DNA from: Bacteroidota bacterium
Lineage (GTDB): Bacteria > Bacteroidota > Bacteroidia > UBA8524
Direction: 5' to 3'
NCBI GenBank assembly: GCA_006226545.1
Contig: SBGR01000064.1
Location: 1 to 64,000, forward strand
DNA: 64,000 bases
The translations under genes and the position numbers were made by a program. This document shows positions 1-7,933 of the stretch, piece by piece. Position 1 is the first letter of the stretch. Each line of letters opens with the position of its first letter. The notes below the pieces were generated by a model that saw nothing but the letters and a program-made list of their open reading frames with translations, was not told the DNA's origin and searched no databases.

Positions 1-1
1 A

Positions 2-1060
2 AGGAATATTCCTTTTGAGTTTCTATTGGCTGTTCCGATGACTTACGGCGGACTTCCAAACATGATATCCTATGATGAAACCATTTGGGCCATCCGCCTC
101 AAGGGTTCTGAAAAAGTATATTCTGACTTTACGGTTTATTCTAACCCGGATGAAATGAACCAGCATTTGATGGGACATGATATTTACATCATTGAACCGG
201 CAAAGAAGGTGAACAAGATGAGCATTAGAAAAGAGGTTTTGCCGGTATATGAGCCGGGAGATAACAAAGCTCATTTCAACATAACCATTTCATTTTCAGG
301 CGATTTGAATCAGGTGGATTTGAAAAGAAAAACTACAGCTACAGGTTACGCTAAAAGCAGGTACAGAAAACTCATTCCATTGGAGTCATTCAGACAAGAA
401 AGAGAACAAAATGGTATGGGCAAGTCTACCTTCGGTATCCCGAATGTCTTCTATGATTATGAGGTGGCCTATGACCGCGATTTCTTAGACGATGAAAGCG
501 ATCGAATTAAAGAGGCCATTGATGCAAGAGAAAAGGATTCGGATAAAGACTTTGTGGAAGATGATCTAAGCGGGGATGGTTTGAACGTGAAAGAGGTAAA
601 GTCGGTGAACGTGAGTTCCGATGGAAGATTTCAAGATCAAAAGGAATTTGTTTTTGATGATTTATCGGTGATCGACGAGGTAAGCCATAAGGCGGATAAA
701 TACGTGATTTTTGATTTAGGTAAGTTCTTAGGAGGACAGTTCGAATTAACTGATTCTGAAGACCAACAAAGAAATCAAGACATCTACTTCGGTTTCACAC
801 GTGAGTATTCCTATGAGATTATCGTGAATGTGCCTGAGGGTTATACGGTTAGCGGATTAGAATCGTTTAATCGCAGCGTAGATAACAGTACCGGCAGCTT
901 CTCCGTAAGTGCCGAGCAAAAGGGCAATCAAATCATTGTTAAGTCATCGAAGAAATACAAAGGCATCCGTTTTTCAAAAGACAAATGGGATGAAGTAAAG
1001 GCCTTTATTGAAATGGCCAGTGAAGTAAGTCATTCTAAGATCATCCTAACTAAAAACTAA
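2..1060 (+). CDS. C-terminal part of a DUF3857/transglutaminase-like protein (5' truncated by window edge)
   Basis: The reading frame is open to the first bases of the window, so the true start lies upstream; the in-frame TTG at 26 is not a credible start. About 350 residues are visible. The N-terminal visible part (LLAVPMTYGGLPNMISY) looks like the end of a transglutaminase-like core. It is followed by beta-rich sequence, an acidic stretch (about residues 155-200 of the visible part), and a last domain ending KIILTKN. That ending resembles the C-terminal beta domain of Bacteroidota DUF3857-transglutaminase proteins, which are secreted or periplasmic and of unknown substrate. The catalytic Cys-His-Asp region is outside the window, so activity cannot be judged. 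The next gene starts 5 bases downstream and is probably co-transcribed. Family assignment is by overall look and moderately sure. Confidence 0.6.
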   Translation, partial: RNIPFEFLLAVPMTYGGLPNMISYDETIWAIRLKGSEKVYSDFTVYSNPDEMNQHLMGHDIYIIEPAKKVNKMSIRKEVLPVYEPGDNKAHFNITISFSGDLNQVDLKRKTTATGYAKSRYRKLIPLESFRQEREQNGMGKSTFGIPNVFYDYEVAYDRDFLDDESDRIKEAIDAREKDSDKDFVEDDLSGDGLNVKEVKSVNVSSDGRFQDQKEFVFDDLSVIDEVSHKADKYVIFDLGKFLGGQFELTDSEDQQRNQDIYFGFTREYSYEIIVNVPEGYTVSGLESFNRSVDNSTGSFSVSAEQKGNQIIVKSSKKYKGIRFSKDKWDEVKAFIEMASEVSHSKIILTKN

Positions 1061-1065
1061 CCGCT

Positions 1066-1716
1066 ATGAACAGAAAATTTAAAACTACGCTCTTCCGCGG
1101 ATTGATTTTAGTGGGAGCATTTATACTTGCATCAAGTCAATCTTCATTCGGGCAAAGAAAAGCCGGTATAACGCTGGGCTTTAATAGTCTCAATGCGCTA
1201 AATGTTCCGGGTGAAAATGATGACTTTCCATCGCCAAAGGGATTCGAATTTGGATTAAACATTAGCCGCTGGCGAAGCGACAAACAGTTTGTTACGACCA
1301 GTCTAACTTTCTATCGAAAGAATAGCACCCTACTTACCACCCTGAGTTATGACAATATGGGGAGAATTCCGGTTGAACATACTATCAGGTATCGTTCTAC
1401 AAGACTGGATTTTATTTTTTCAAAAGTATTGGGCTCCAAAGAAATGGACGATGATTTCTTTTGGTATAGAAATGCCGGATTTGGAATTGATTTCTTTAAC
1501 CATACCGAGGTATATAATTATTATACCATCGGTAAAGAAGAAACAAATGACTTTCTTGGAATTGGTAGCATCTTTCCATCTTTAGCCTATGGTATTGGAA
1601 TGCAAAAGAACCTACGACATAATTTGATACTTAATGTTGATATGAACTTAATATTGAATTCTTCAGTTATTTGGGCCATTCAACCAAAAGTGGGTTTGTA
1701 TTATAGACTTTACTGA
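1066..1716 (+). CDS. Small outer-membrane beta-barrel-like protein
   Basis: A 216-residue protein with a clear Sec signal peptide: basic start MNRKFK, hydrophobic core to about residue 25, cleavage probably after SSFGQ (residue 30). The mature part has alternating polar/aromatic strands (for example FEFGLNISRW, RLDFIFSKVLG, GIGMQKNLRHNLILNVDMN) and ends with aromatic residues (GLYYRLY), as in integral outer-membrane barrels. No specific family was recognised; PorT/porin-family proteins of Bacteroidota are similar in size. It begins 5 bases after the preceding transglutaminase-like gene, suggesting one transcript. Function is unknown. Confidence 0.6.
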   Translation: MNRKFKTTLFRGLILVGAFILASSQSSFGQRKAGITLGFNSLNALNVPGENDDFPSPKGFEFGLNISRWRSDKQFVTTSLTFYRKNSTLLTTLSYDNMGRIPVEHTIRYRSTRLDFIFSKVLGSKEMDDDFFWYRNAGFGIDFFNHTEVYNYYTIGKEETNDFLGIGSIFPSLAYGIGMQKNLRHNLILNVDMNLILNSSVIWAIQPKVGLYYRLY

Positions 1717-1962
1717 TAAGTCTATCCTTGCTGAATGCTTGGTATGGTTAGAACCCTGTAGGGTCTTGCAATGTTTTAGAGCTTTTTACTAGGCGAATGA
1801 AATTTGGCGTTACGCTTTGAGGTGTTCAAACAGGAAATTTCAAGGCCATAGGTCGGTACTTTTTCTCAGTCTTTTCCTTGTTCAAGGAACACTTTGGGAG
1901 ATAAGGCATATTAGCAGTTGAAGAATACTGACTTTACTAGATAAAGCTGTTTCTTTGAAGCC

Positions 1963-2877
1963 ATGAAACGCGTGCTGGTTACTGGAAGCAATGGACTATT
2001 GGGTCAAAAGCTGACTTCACTTTACACTCAAGTCAAGGATATTGAATTGATTGCAACGGGTAAAGGTCCCGATCGCTATCCATACAAGAAGGATTATACT
2101 TACGCCAGCCTCGACATCACCAATGAACAGGATGTGATGGAGCTTATATCCCGCTATAAGCCGGATACCATCATTCACACGGCAGCCATGACCAACGTGG
2201 ATCAATGTGAAACTGAAAAAGAAGCTTGCCGTAAACTAAACGTCGATGCTGTTTCCTATTTGATTCATGCCGCCAATGCCAACGGTTCTCATCTCATTCA
2301 CCTTTCTACCGATTTTATTTTTGATGGAACATCAGGCCCGTATGCCGAGGATGACGAAGCAAAGCCACTCAGTTATTATGGCTGGTCAAAGCTCGACGCA
2401 GAAAACCTAGTGAAAGAAAAAGCGAATTCATGGGCCATTGTGCGTACCATTTTGGTATTCGGTATCGTGGCCGATATGAGTCGCTCCAATATCGTACTTT
2501 GGGCTAAAGGAGCTTTGGAATCAGGCAAAGAACTCAATGTAGTAGACGATCAGTTCAGAAGCGCAACCTTGGCAGAAGATTTAGCGATGGGCTGTCGCCT
2601 GATTGAGCAAAAACAGGCCCAAGGCATCTACCATATCAGTGGCAAAGATTACATGAGTGTATTTGAATTGGTGAGCAGGGTAGCGGCATTCTGGAATCTG
2701 CCAACCGACAATTTAAACCGAAGCACTTCTGCAGGTATTAACCAAGCAGCACAACGTCCGCCAAAGACAGGTTTTATTCTAGACAAAGCCGTTCATGACT
2801 TAGCCTATAACCCACATAGTTTTGAAGAAGGTTTAGCGGTATTGGATGCGCAACTTAAGGGCGATTTGACTTTATAA
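1963..2877 (+). CDS. RmlD-like SDR-family sugar-nucleotide reductase
   Basis: This 304-residue protein has the extended short-chain dehydrogenase Rossmann motif GSNGLLG (residues 8-14), HTAAMTNVDQCE (72-83), STDFIFDG (115-122) and the catalytic Tyr139-x3-Lys143 pair. These are the signatures of RmlD, the dTDP-4-dehydrorhamnose reductase that uses NAD(P)H in deoxysugar synthesis. No rmlA, rmlB or rmlC gene is nearby, so the substrate is unproven; it could reduce another nucleotide sugar or act on a different substrate. The ATG at 1963 follows a box TTTCTTTG (1950-1957), which is one mismatch from the Bacteroidota -7 element. The 3' end overlaps the convergent hydrolase gene by 23 bases. Confidence 0.75.
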   Translation: MKRVLVTGSNGLLGQKLTSLYTQVKDIELIATGKGPDRYPYKKDYTYASLDITNEQDVMELISRYKPDTIIHTAAMTNVDQCETEKEACRKLNVDAVSYLIHAANANGSHLIHLSTDFIFDGTSGPYAEDDEAKPLSYYGWSKLDAENLVKEKANSWAIVRTILVFGIVADMSRSNIVLWAKGALESGKELNVVDDQFRSATLAEDLAMGCRLIEQKQAQGIYHISGKDYMSVFELVSRVAAFWNLPTDNLNRSTSAGINQAAQRPPKTGFILDKAVHDLAYNPHSFEEGLAVLDAQLKGDLTL

Positions 2878-4168
2878 ACTTAGCGATGTCTTGAATGACC
2901 GCCTTGTTTACGTGGTCTACCGTTTCATATTGTTTAGGCCCTAAAACATCAGCGCCTTCAAATAAACCGTGACCCAGCTTGTCGTAGACTTTAAACTGGC
3001 ATTTCTTGCAAGAAGTAAGTCCCGATTTCCATCGCTCATAGTCGGCCATCACTACCTGGTAATCCTTTTTTCCTTGCAGCACAAGGAGAGGAACAGCAGC
3101 TTTCAAAGCAGTTTGCACCGGATCATAGTTTTTTAAATCCATATAATAGGCCGCGGGTAATTCAAGCGGCAGACTTTGTGCGTCTGCATCGTAGCCAAAT
3201 TCATCCGATTCAAGAAACTCAACTTTACGTTTCAGTTGTTTAATGGTGTAAATCCAATCGTCGGGATCATCGGCAATGGATTGAAGGTAGTTGTATTGTT
3301 CCAGTACCAAGGTTTGCAAGGGCCTTGCCGGACCGGCAGCTGAGATTATACCGCTAAGTTGCGGACGATTTTCAGCCACGCGTGGAACCAAGTAGGCGCT
3401 GAGACTATGTCCTAACACAAATACACCTTCAAATCGCTCATCGCTAGAAAAAGTGTCAACCGCAGAAAGGATGTCTTCCAATACTTCTTCCCAAACAGTG
3501 AAACTATCCGGGTTAGCGCACATTTTATTTCGGTAGACAAGGCTTCGTTTATCGTATCTGAACGTAGCAATGCCCTTGGAAGCTAAGCCGTAAGCGATGT
3601 CTTTGAAAATTGGATTAGGTCCAAGAAACTCATCTTTGGTATTAGCACCGGAACCGTGAGCCAATATCACAAGTGCCGATTTGCCTTTTGATTTGGTACT
3701 CAAGGTCAGAATGCCGGGTAGTTTAAATCCCTTCGATTCCAGCACAAAAGGAATTTCGCTAAAGTCCTTTGCTTTGGCATAACCAGGCAATTCATACGGT
3801 ATTTTTAAGGAATACGGTCGAGGAGCAAAGCCTGTTAGGCGGTGTTTCGAATTGAAATGGAAAACCAAATCAGCGCTGTCTTTCTCAAAGGCAACGCCCA
3901 CTTTCCAATTGGTAGAAAAACCTGATTCTTCTTGCACAAAATCGATGGTATCTTGGTAAGGGCCATAACGCTTAACCAAATTCTCCCAAGCAAGTTTAAG
4001 ATCGTATGGACTAGCTTTATCCATGAGGCTGCTGTCGAGCGCTTCAATAACCCGCTCGTATTCTCCTGATTTTAGGTTTTGAACGAGTTTATAAACCTCA
4101 GCCTTTTGAGGTTGAGCCAAGGCTATGAAAGAGGTTAAAAAAGTTATGGTTAAGAGAAAAGACCTCAT
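2855..4168 (-). CDS. Secreted alpha/beta hydrolase with N-terminal DUF3887-like domain
   Basis: A 437-residue protein with signal peptide (MRSFLLTITFLTSFIALAQ), a DUF3887-like helical/beta domain at about residues 25-115, and an alpha/beta hydrolase domain from about 135. The nucleophile elbow is GHSLS (Ser255); the likely acid is Asp369 (GKKDYQVV) and the base His400 (LGHGLF), giving a complete Ser-Asp-His triad. An oxyanion-side motif HGSG lies at 171-174. Such proteins are periplasmic or surface esterases/peptidases of unknown substrate. Its start codon overlaps the stop of the upstream phosphoribosyltransferase by 4 bases (ATGA), so they form an operon. Confidence 0.8.
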   Translation of the reverse strand: MRSFLLTITFLTSFIALAQPQKAEVYKLVQNLKSGEYERVIEALDSSLMDKASPYDLKLAWENLVKRYGPYQDTIDFVQEESGFSTNWKVGVAFEKDSADLVFHFNSKHRLTGFAPRPYSLKIPYELPGYAKAKDFSEIPFVLESKGFKLPGILTLSTKSKGKSALVILAHGSGANTKDEFLGPNPIFKDIAYGLASKGIATFRYDKRSLVYRNKMCANPDSFTVWEEVLEDILSAVDTFSSDERFEGVFVLGHSLSAYLVPRVAENRPQLSGIISAAGPARPLQTLVLEQYNYLQSIADDPDDWIYTIKQLKRKVEFLESDEFGYDADAQSLPLELPAAYYMDLKNYDPVQTALKAAVPLLVLQGKKDYQVVMADYERWKSGLTSCKKCQFKVYDKLGHGLFEGADVLGPKQYETVDHVNKAVIQDIAKFIKSNRP

Positions 4169-4656
4169 TGCAATTCCAAACTCATTTTTCCATTCTCCAA
4201 TGAGAACTGCAAATGCTCTTGTAGCGTAGTAGCCATAGAGATTCCAACAAAATCGGCGGCAATAGGGAAGTTCTTGTGGTTTCGGTCAGCTAATACGGCG
4301 GTTTTAATCAAAGCGCACTCTTCACGGATAAAAGCAGAAACGGCATAAACCATGGTGCGACCGGTATTTAATACGTCATCTACGATCAAAACCGGCTTAC
4401 CGTGTACGTCTGCAGAATCTACATTTAAGCTTGTGGTGGCTGCTCGTGGTTGCGTTTTATCGAGTTTAATTTCGACCAACGTTGTCTTTAGCGGACTAAT
4501 AGCCTGAAGTTGCTCATTGAGTTTTTGAGCGAGCTCATAGCCATTGCCATTAATGCCTGCAACTACCAATTCGCCTTGGTCTAAGAAGGCCTCGAAGATT
4601 TGATAGGCAATACGTTTTATCTTATTCTCAATCTGAGGGTGACTAAGTACTTCCAC
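4165..4656 (-). CDS. Phosphoribosyltransferase (type I PRTase fold)
   Basis: A 163-residue protein with the diagnostic PRPP-binding loop VLIVDDVLNTGRT at residues 89-101. PRTases of this fold transfer the 5-phosphoribosyl group of PRPP to a base such as hypoxanthine, guanine, uracil or orotate, or act as PyrR-type regulators. The rest (GINGNGYELAQKL, EIKLDKTQPR) is too divergent to pick a base, although the size fits PyrR or a purine PRTase. It starts at GTG 4656; no in-frame ATG gives a better start. It is the first gene of a two-gene operon with the hydrolase. Confidence 0.8.
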   Translation of the reverse strand: MEVLSHPQIENKIKRIAYQIFEAFLDQGELVVAGINGNGYELAQKLNEQLQAISPLKTTLVEIKLDKTQPRAATTSLNVDSADVHGKPVLIVDDVLNTGRTMVYAVSAFIREECALIKTAVLADRNHKNFPIAADFVGISMATTLQEHLQFSLENGKMSLELQ

Positions 4657-4745
4657 AATCTGTCTGTTTAGGTTTCAATAATACTAATTAAGCCAGCAAT
4701 GCATTTGATTTTTGGAAAAGATAATTGCATTTTGCACGGATAACT

Positions 4746-6428
4746 ATGTCAAACAAACAAGACTCTTGGGGTACCCGGGTTGGATTAATTCTAGCCATGG
4801 CCGGTAATGCGGTAGGCCTGGGTAACTTTCTTCGATTTCCTGTGCAAGCCGTTCAGAATGGTGGCGGCGCTTTTATAATTCCCTATATCGTGTGTTTCCT
4901 GCTCATGGGTATTCCACTCCTTTGGGTAGAATGGAGCATGGGCCGATTTGGTGGAAGACACGGTCACCACAGTACTCCATTTATCATGGAATCACTTGAT
5001 CGCCGGAAATTCTGGAAATACCTCGGTGTATTTGGCATCTTTACCAATATCGTGGTAGCCGCATACTACTGTTATATCGAATCGTGGACTATGTCGTGGG
5101 TCTACCATACGCTGATTGGAACCTTTGATGGAAAATCGCAAGTAGAGGTAGCTGCCTTCTTTGGTAAGTACGTTGACTTAGACAAAAGTTTTACGGGTAT
5201 TCCATACGAGCCAATAGTATTTTATGTCTTCTGTTTGTTGCTCAATACCTGGATTCTTAGCAAAGGCTTATCCGGAGGTATTGAACGCGTAGCGAAAATA
5301 TTAATGCCACTTTTGGTGGTGTTCGGTGTATTCCTCGCTTACAAAGGGATCACTTTGAAAGCCGGACAAGACGGTGCAAGTTTCGACGGTGTGCTGGGTC
5401 TGAACTTCTTATGGCAACCGAAATTTGAAAGCCTTAAAGACTTAAATGTATGGCTGGCGGCTGCCGGTCAGATCTTCTTTACCCTATCTGTAGGGATGGG
5501 AACAGTGCATTGTTATGCGGCCTACGTAAAGCGCAAAGACGATATCGCTTTGAATGCCATGACTGCCGGCTGGACAAACGAGTTTGTGGAAGTAGTACTT
5601 GGCGCTTCTATTTTGATTCCGATTTCCATTGGTTATTTAGGAATCGATAAGGTAGTGGAGTTGACGCAAAGTGGCGGACTTGGACTTGGATTCAAAACCA
5701 TGCCTTACCTCTTTGAACAATGGGGTGACGTGATAGGAACCATTGCCGGTGTGTCTTTCTTTGGACTGCTTTTCTTTGCAGGTATTACCTCTTCTTTAGC
5801 GATGGGATCCCCGTGGATTGGATTCATGAAAGATGAATATAAAATGGGGCAAAATACCGCCAGCTGGACCTTTGGCTTGGTGGTCTTGGCGCTAGGCTTA
5901 CCAACCGTATTCTTCTTCAATTACGGCGTATTTGACGAATACGATTACTGGGTTGGAACTGTAGCTTTGGTTGTGTTTGCATTAACTGAGATAATCTTAT
6001 TCTCTTGGGTATTTGGCCTGGAAAAAGGATGGAAGGAAATCAATTATGGAGCTGATATCAAGGTTCCTATCATTTTCCGCTACATCATTAAATGGGTTAC
6101 ACCACTCATGCTTATCGTTGTATTTGCCGGCTCACTAATTACACCTGAAAAAGGCGATTGGGGGCAAGCTGTTACTGAATTGTCGGAGGGCAGATCTTGG
6201 CCATTAGCCGATGGTTCAATTCTCGCTAAACTAGCCAATCAAGACATTGATAAGGCCATGGCTGTGGCGGTTGCAGCAGGCGACCAAAACCAGGTGGCTG
6301 AATTAGAGAAGAAAGCAACCTATGTAAATGGAAGTCGCGCATTTTTGGTAATCGTTTACCTATTGATTTGTGGCTTGGTATACATTGCCTATGTTAAACG
6401 CAAAAAAGAGGGGAGACCAATAGCATGA
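4746..6428 (+). CDS. Sodium-dependent transporter, neurotransmitter:sodium symporter (SNF) family
   Basis: A 560-residue polytopic membrane protein of the LeuT-fold NSS family. The N-terminal segment carries the sodium/substrate signature of TM1, GLGNFLRFP followed by NGGGAFIIPY. The family imports amino acids with Na+. I start it at ATG 4746 (MSNKQDSWGTRVG), because the in-frame upstream TTG at 4725 would add an unlikely leader. A possible promoter, TTG at 4705-4707 with 19 bases to the weak -7 box 4727-4734, fits the later start. The next gene overlaps its stop by 4 bases and encodes the short single-helix partner usual for MetP-type members. The last segment ends in a cytoplasmic YVKRKKEG tail. 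Confidence 0.9.
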   Translation: MSNKQDSWGTRVGLILAMAGNAVGLGNFLRFPVQAVQNGGGAFIIPYIVCFLLMGIPLLWVEWSMGRFGGRHGHHSTPFIMESLDRRKFWKYLGVFGIFTNIVVAAYYCYIESWTMSWVYHTLIGTFDGKSQVEVAAFFGKYVDLDKSFTGIPYEPIVFYVFCLLLNTWILSKGLSGGIERVAKILMPLLVVFGVFLAYKGITLKAGQDGASFDGVLGLNFLWQPKFESLKDLNVWLAAAGQIFFTLSVGMGTVHCYAAYVKRKDDIALNAMTAGWTNEFVEVVLGASILIPISIGYLGIDKVVELTQSGGLGLGFKTMPYLFEQWGDVIGTIAGVSFFGLLFFAGITSSLAMGSPWIGFMKDEYKMGQNTASWTFGLVVLALGLPTVFFFNYGVFDEYDYWVGTVALVVFALTEIILFSWVFGLEKGWKEINYGADIKVPIIFRYIIKWVTPLMLIVVFAGSLITPEKGDWGQAVTELSEGRSWPLADGSILAKLANQDIDKAMAVAVAAGDQNQVAELEKKATYVNGSRAFLVIVYLLICGLVYIAYVKRKKEGRPIA

Positions 6429-6562
6429 GTAATTCGGCATTAATCACCATGCTAATCGCGCAGATTAGCATTATAAGCCTTACCTTGTTCTTCTACAGAA
6501 AAGTACTGAAAGCTCCGAAGAAAGCGGAGCCGGATAGCTATTCAGAGAATGACGATGAATAA
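6425..6562 (+). CDS. MetS-like small membrane subunit of the NSS transporter (45 aa)
   Basis: ATG 6425 overlaps the symporter stop (ATGA) and opens a 45-residue frame: a short N-terminus, one transmembrane helix (about residues 6-24, LITMLIAQISIISLTLFFY), then a basic RKVLKAPKK stretch and an acidic tail ending ENDDE. Small one-helix proteins encoded directly after NSS transporters are known as MetS-type subunits, as in the MetPS methionine/alanine uptake system. Position, overlap and topology match that class, but sequence identity cannot be checked here. Translational coupling to the symporter is likely. Confidence 0.7.
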   Translation: MSNSALITMLIAQISIISLTLFFYRKVLKAPKKAEPDSYSENDDE

Positions 6563-6610
6563 GAAAATGCTTTTATTCTTCTTTGAAGATGTGCATATTC
6601 GTTTACGCAT

Positions 6611-6775
6611 ATGACCACACCCCCAAAAACCAAAAAGAAGAAACCCAGTAAAGGAAAAAAGCGTTCGGCTTTTGAACAACATAAATTCAGACAAAACCTA
6701 ATAAAGAGAGCCTTTTACGGCACACTTATCTTAGTTTTAATCCTCTTAATTATTCTGGTAGTACTTTCAGAATAG
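6611..6775 (+). CDS. Putative basic single-helix membrane microprotein (54 aa)
   Basis: An ATG at 6611 opens a 54-residue frame: a strongly basic N-terminal third (Lys/Arg/Pro rich, TKKKKPSKGKK), a linker, and one C-terminal hydrophobic helix (about residues 38-52, TLILVLILLIILVVL), ending SE. This is a plausible cytoplasm-facing, tail-anchored small protein. It lies 48 bases after the MetS-like gene and ends 2 bases before the convergent lspA stop, filling the gap completely, which favours a real gene. No homologue is recognised and coding status is unproven. Confidence 0.45.
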   Translation: MTTPPKTKKKKPSKGKKRSAFEQHKFRQNLIKRAFYGTLILVLILLIILVVLSE

Positions 6776-6777
6776 AC

Positions 6778-7539
6778 TTAGTCTTTCTGTACGTCTTCTG
6801 TAGATTCTTCCGATTCAGAGCTCACTTCAGTGGTGTCTGACGATTCGGTGTTTGGAGTTACCTCTTGGTACTCAATTGCCGTTTCGGTAGCGGAATCAAC
6901 CGGCCCATCGCTCAGGGCTTGTTTTAAGAAATAGCGACGCTGGAAGAGTAGGATAAACAATACCCCTAAACTGATGGAGGTATCCGCTAAATTGAAAATA
7001 GGACGGAAGAAGATAAAACGATCACCGCCCAACCATTCAGGTAAGTAAGTATCGATAACCGGTAGGTAAATCATGTCGACCACTTTACCATGGAAAAGGG
7101 TAGCGTAGCCTTCTGCCGGAAACACCTCAGCAATACGGAAATCGCTATCGGTAAAGATTACGCCGTAGAATATACTATCGATGATATTACCCGCCGCACC
7201 GGCTGTGATTAAGGCCAAGCAAAGGATAAATCCTAAGGTAGCTCCTTGCTTGATTTGCTTGTAGAGGTAATAGCTCAAACCAATTACGGCCACAATGCGC
7301 AATAAGGTAAGGATGAGTTTGCCGTATTCTCCACCCAGTTCGAGGCCATAAGCCATGCCCGGATTTTCCGTAAAATGAATGATAAACCAGTCGCCAAAAA
7401 TATGGTGACGGGAGTTTAAGATCATATTGGTTTTAACCCAAATCTTGGAAACCTGATCCAAAGTAAGAACCAGTCCAATAAGACCTAGGGCATAAGCCAA
7501 ATGTTTTTTTGCCTTGTTAACAGTCTGCGAAGCAGTCAA
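6778..7539 (-). CDS. lspA: Lipoprotein signal peptidase (signal peptidase II)
   Basis: This aspartic membrane protease cleaves prolipoprotein signal peptides before the lipid-modified Cys. The 253-residue protein shows TENPGMAYG (57-65), GNIID with catalytic Asp121, and FNLADTSI with catalytic Asp186; four membrane helices are expected. It is longer than the usual 160-170 residues for two reasons: a larger periplasmic insert between the catalytic motifs (about 127-178) and a C-terminal acidic Ser/Thr/Glu-rich tail (about 208-253). The start is TTG 7539, two bases after the DksA-like gene's stop, so lspA is the last gene of the ileS-dksA-lspA run. The many Cys lipoproteins in this window are its expected substrates. 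Confidence 0.93.
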   Translation of the reverse strand: MTASQTVNKAKKHLAYALGLIGLVLTLDQVSKIWVKTNMILNSRHHIFGDWFIIHFTENPGMAYGLELGGEYGKLILTLLRIVAVIGLSYYLYKQIKQGATLGFILCLALITAGAAGNIIDSIFYGVIFTDSDFRIAEVFPAEGYATLFHGKVVDMIYLPVIDTYLPEWLGGDRFIFFRPIFNLADTSISLGVLFILLFQRRYFLKQALSDGPVDSATETAIEYQEVTPNTESSDTTEVSSESEESTEDVQKD

Positions 7540-7541
7540 AA

Positions 7542-7928
7542 TTATTTGTATTGATTAAGTTTTGCCTCAATACTCATGGTTGTGTGCGGTACAGCCATCA
7601 AACGCTCTTTCTGAATGAGCTTGCCTGTAACTTTACATACCCCGTAGGTTTTATTTTCAATGCGTACCAAAGCAGCTTCTAAGTTCTCAATGAATTTACG
7701 CTGTCTGGCGGCAAGTTGACTGATGTTTTCTTTTGAATGAGTGGCAGAGCCGTCTTCCAAGGTTTTGTAACTGCCAACAGTATCTTCAGTACCGTTAGCA
7801 TTGGCATTAGAAAGGTAATCCTGCATGGAGCTTAATTCCTGACGGGCAACCTCTAGCTTCTTCATAATCAAGTCTTTGAACTCTTGGAGTTCATTGTCAC
7901 TATACCTGGTCTTTTCTTTTTCAGACAT
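7542..7928 (-). CDS. TraR/DksA-family protein with degenerate zinc finger
   Basis: A 128-residue protein: N-terminal coiled-coil helices (about residues 10-90) and a C-terminal finger-like segment YGVCKVTGK...MAVPHTTMSIEAK. DksA-type factors bind RNA polymerase through its secondary channel. In the canonical C4 finger four Cys bind zinc; here only Cys98 remains, and the other three positions are Thr101, Ser119 and Ala122, so zinc binding in the classical way is not expected. It sits 5 bases after ileS and 2 bases before lspA in one operon, an arrangement common in Bacteroidota. Role: probably transcriptional regulation, not demonstrated. Confidence 0.85.
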   Translation of the reverse strand: MSEKEKTRYSDNELQEFKDLIMKKLEVARQELSSMQDYLSNANANGTEDTVGSYKTLEDGSATHSKENISQLAARQRKFIENLEAALVRIENKTYGVCKVTGKLIQKERLMAVPHTTMSIEAKLNQYK

Positions 7929-7933
7929 GGGGA

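Noticed and set aside
1717-1962. Possible small gene or RNA in the 246-base gap before the RmlD-like gene
   Set aside because: No open frame with a start and no stable structure beyond a short ACCCTGTAGGGT hairpin.
4725-4745. TTG-initiated longer form of the NSS transporter
   Set aside because: The extra seven residues (MHFARIT) are not family-like, and the ATG at 4746 fits the usual N-terminus.
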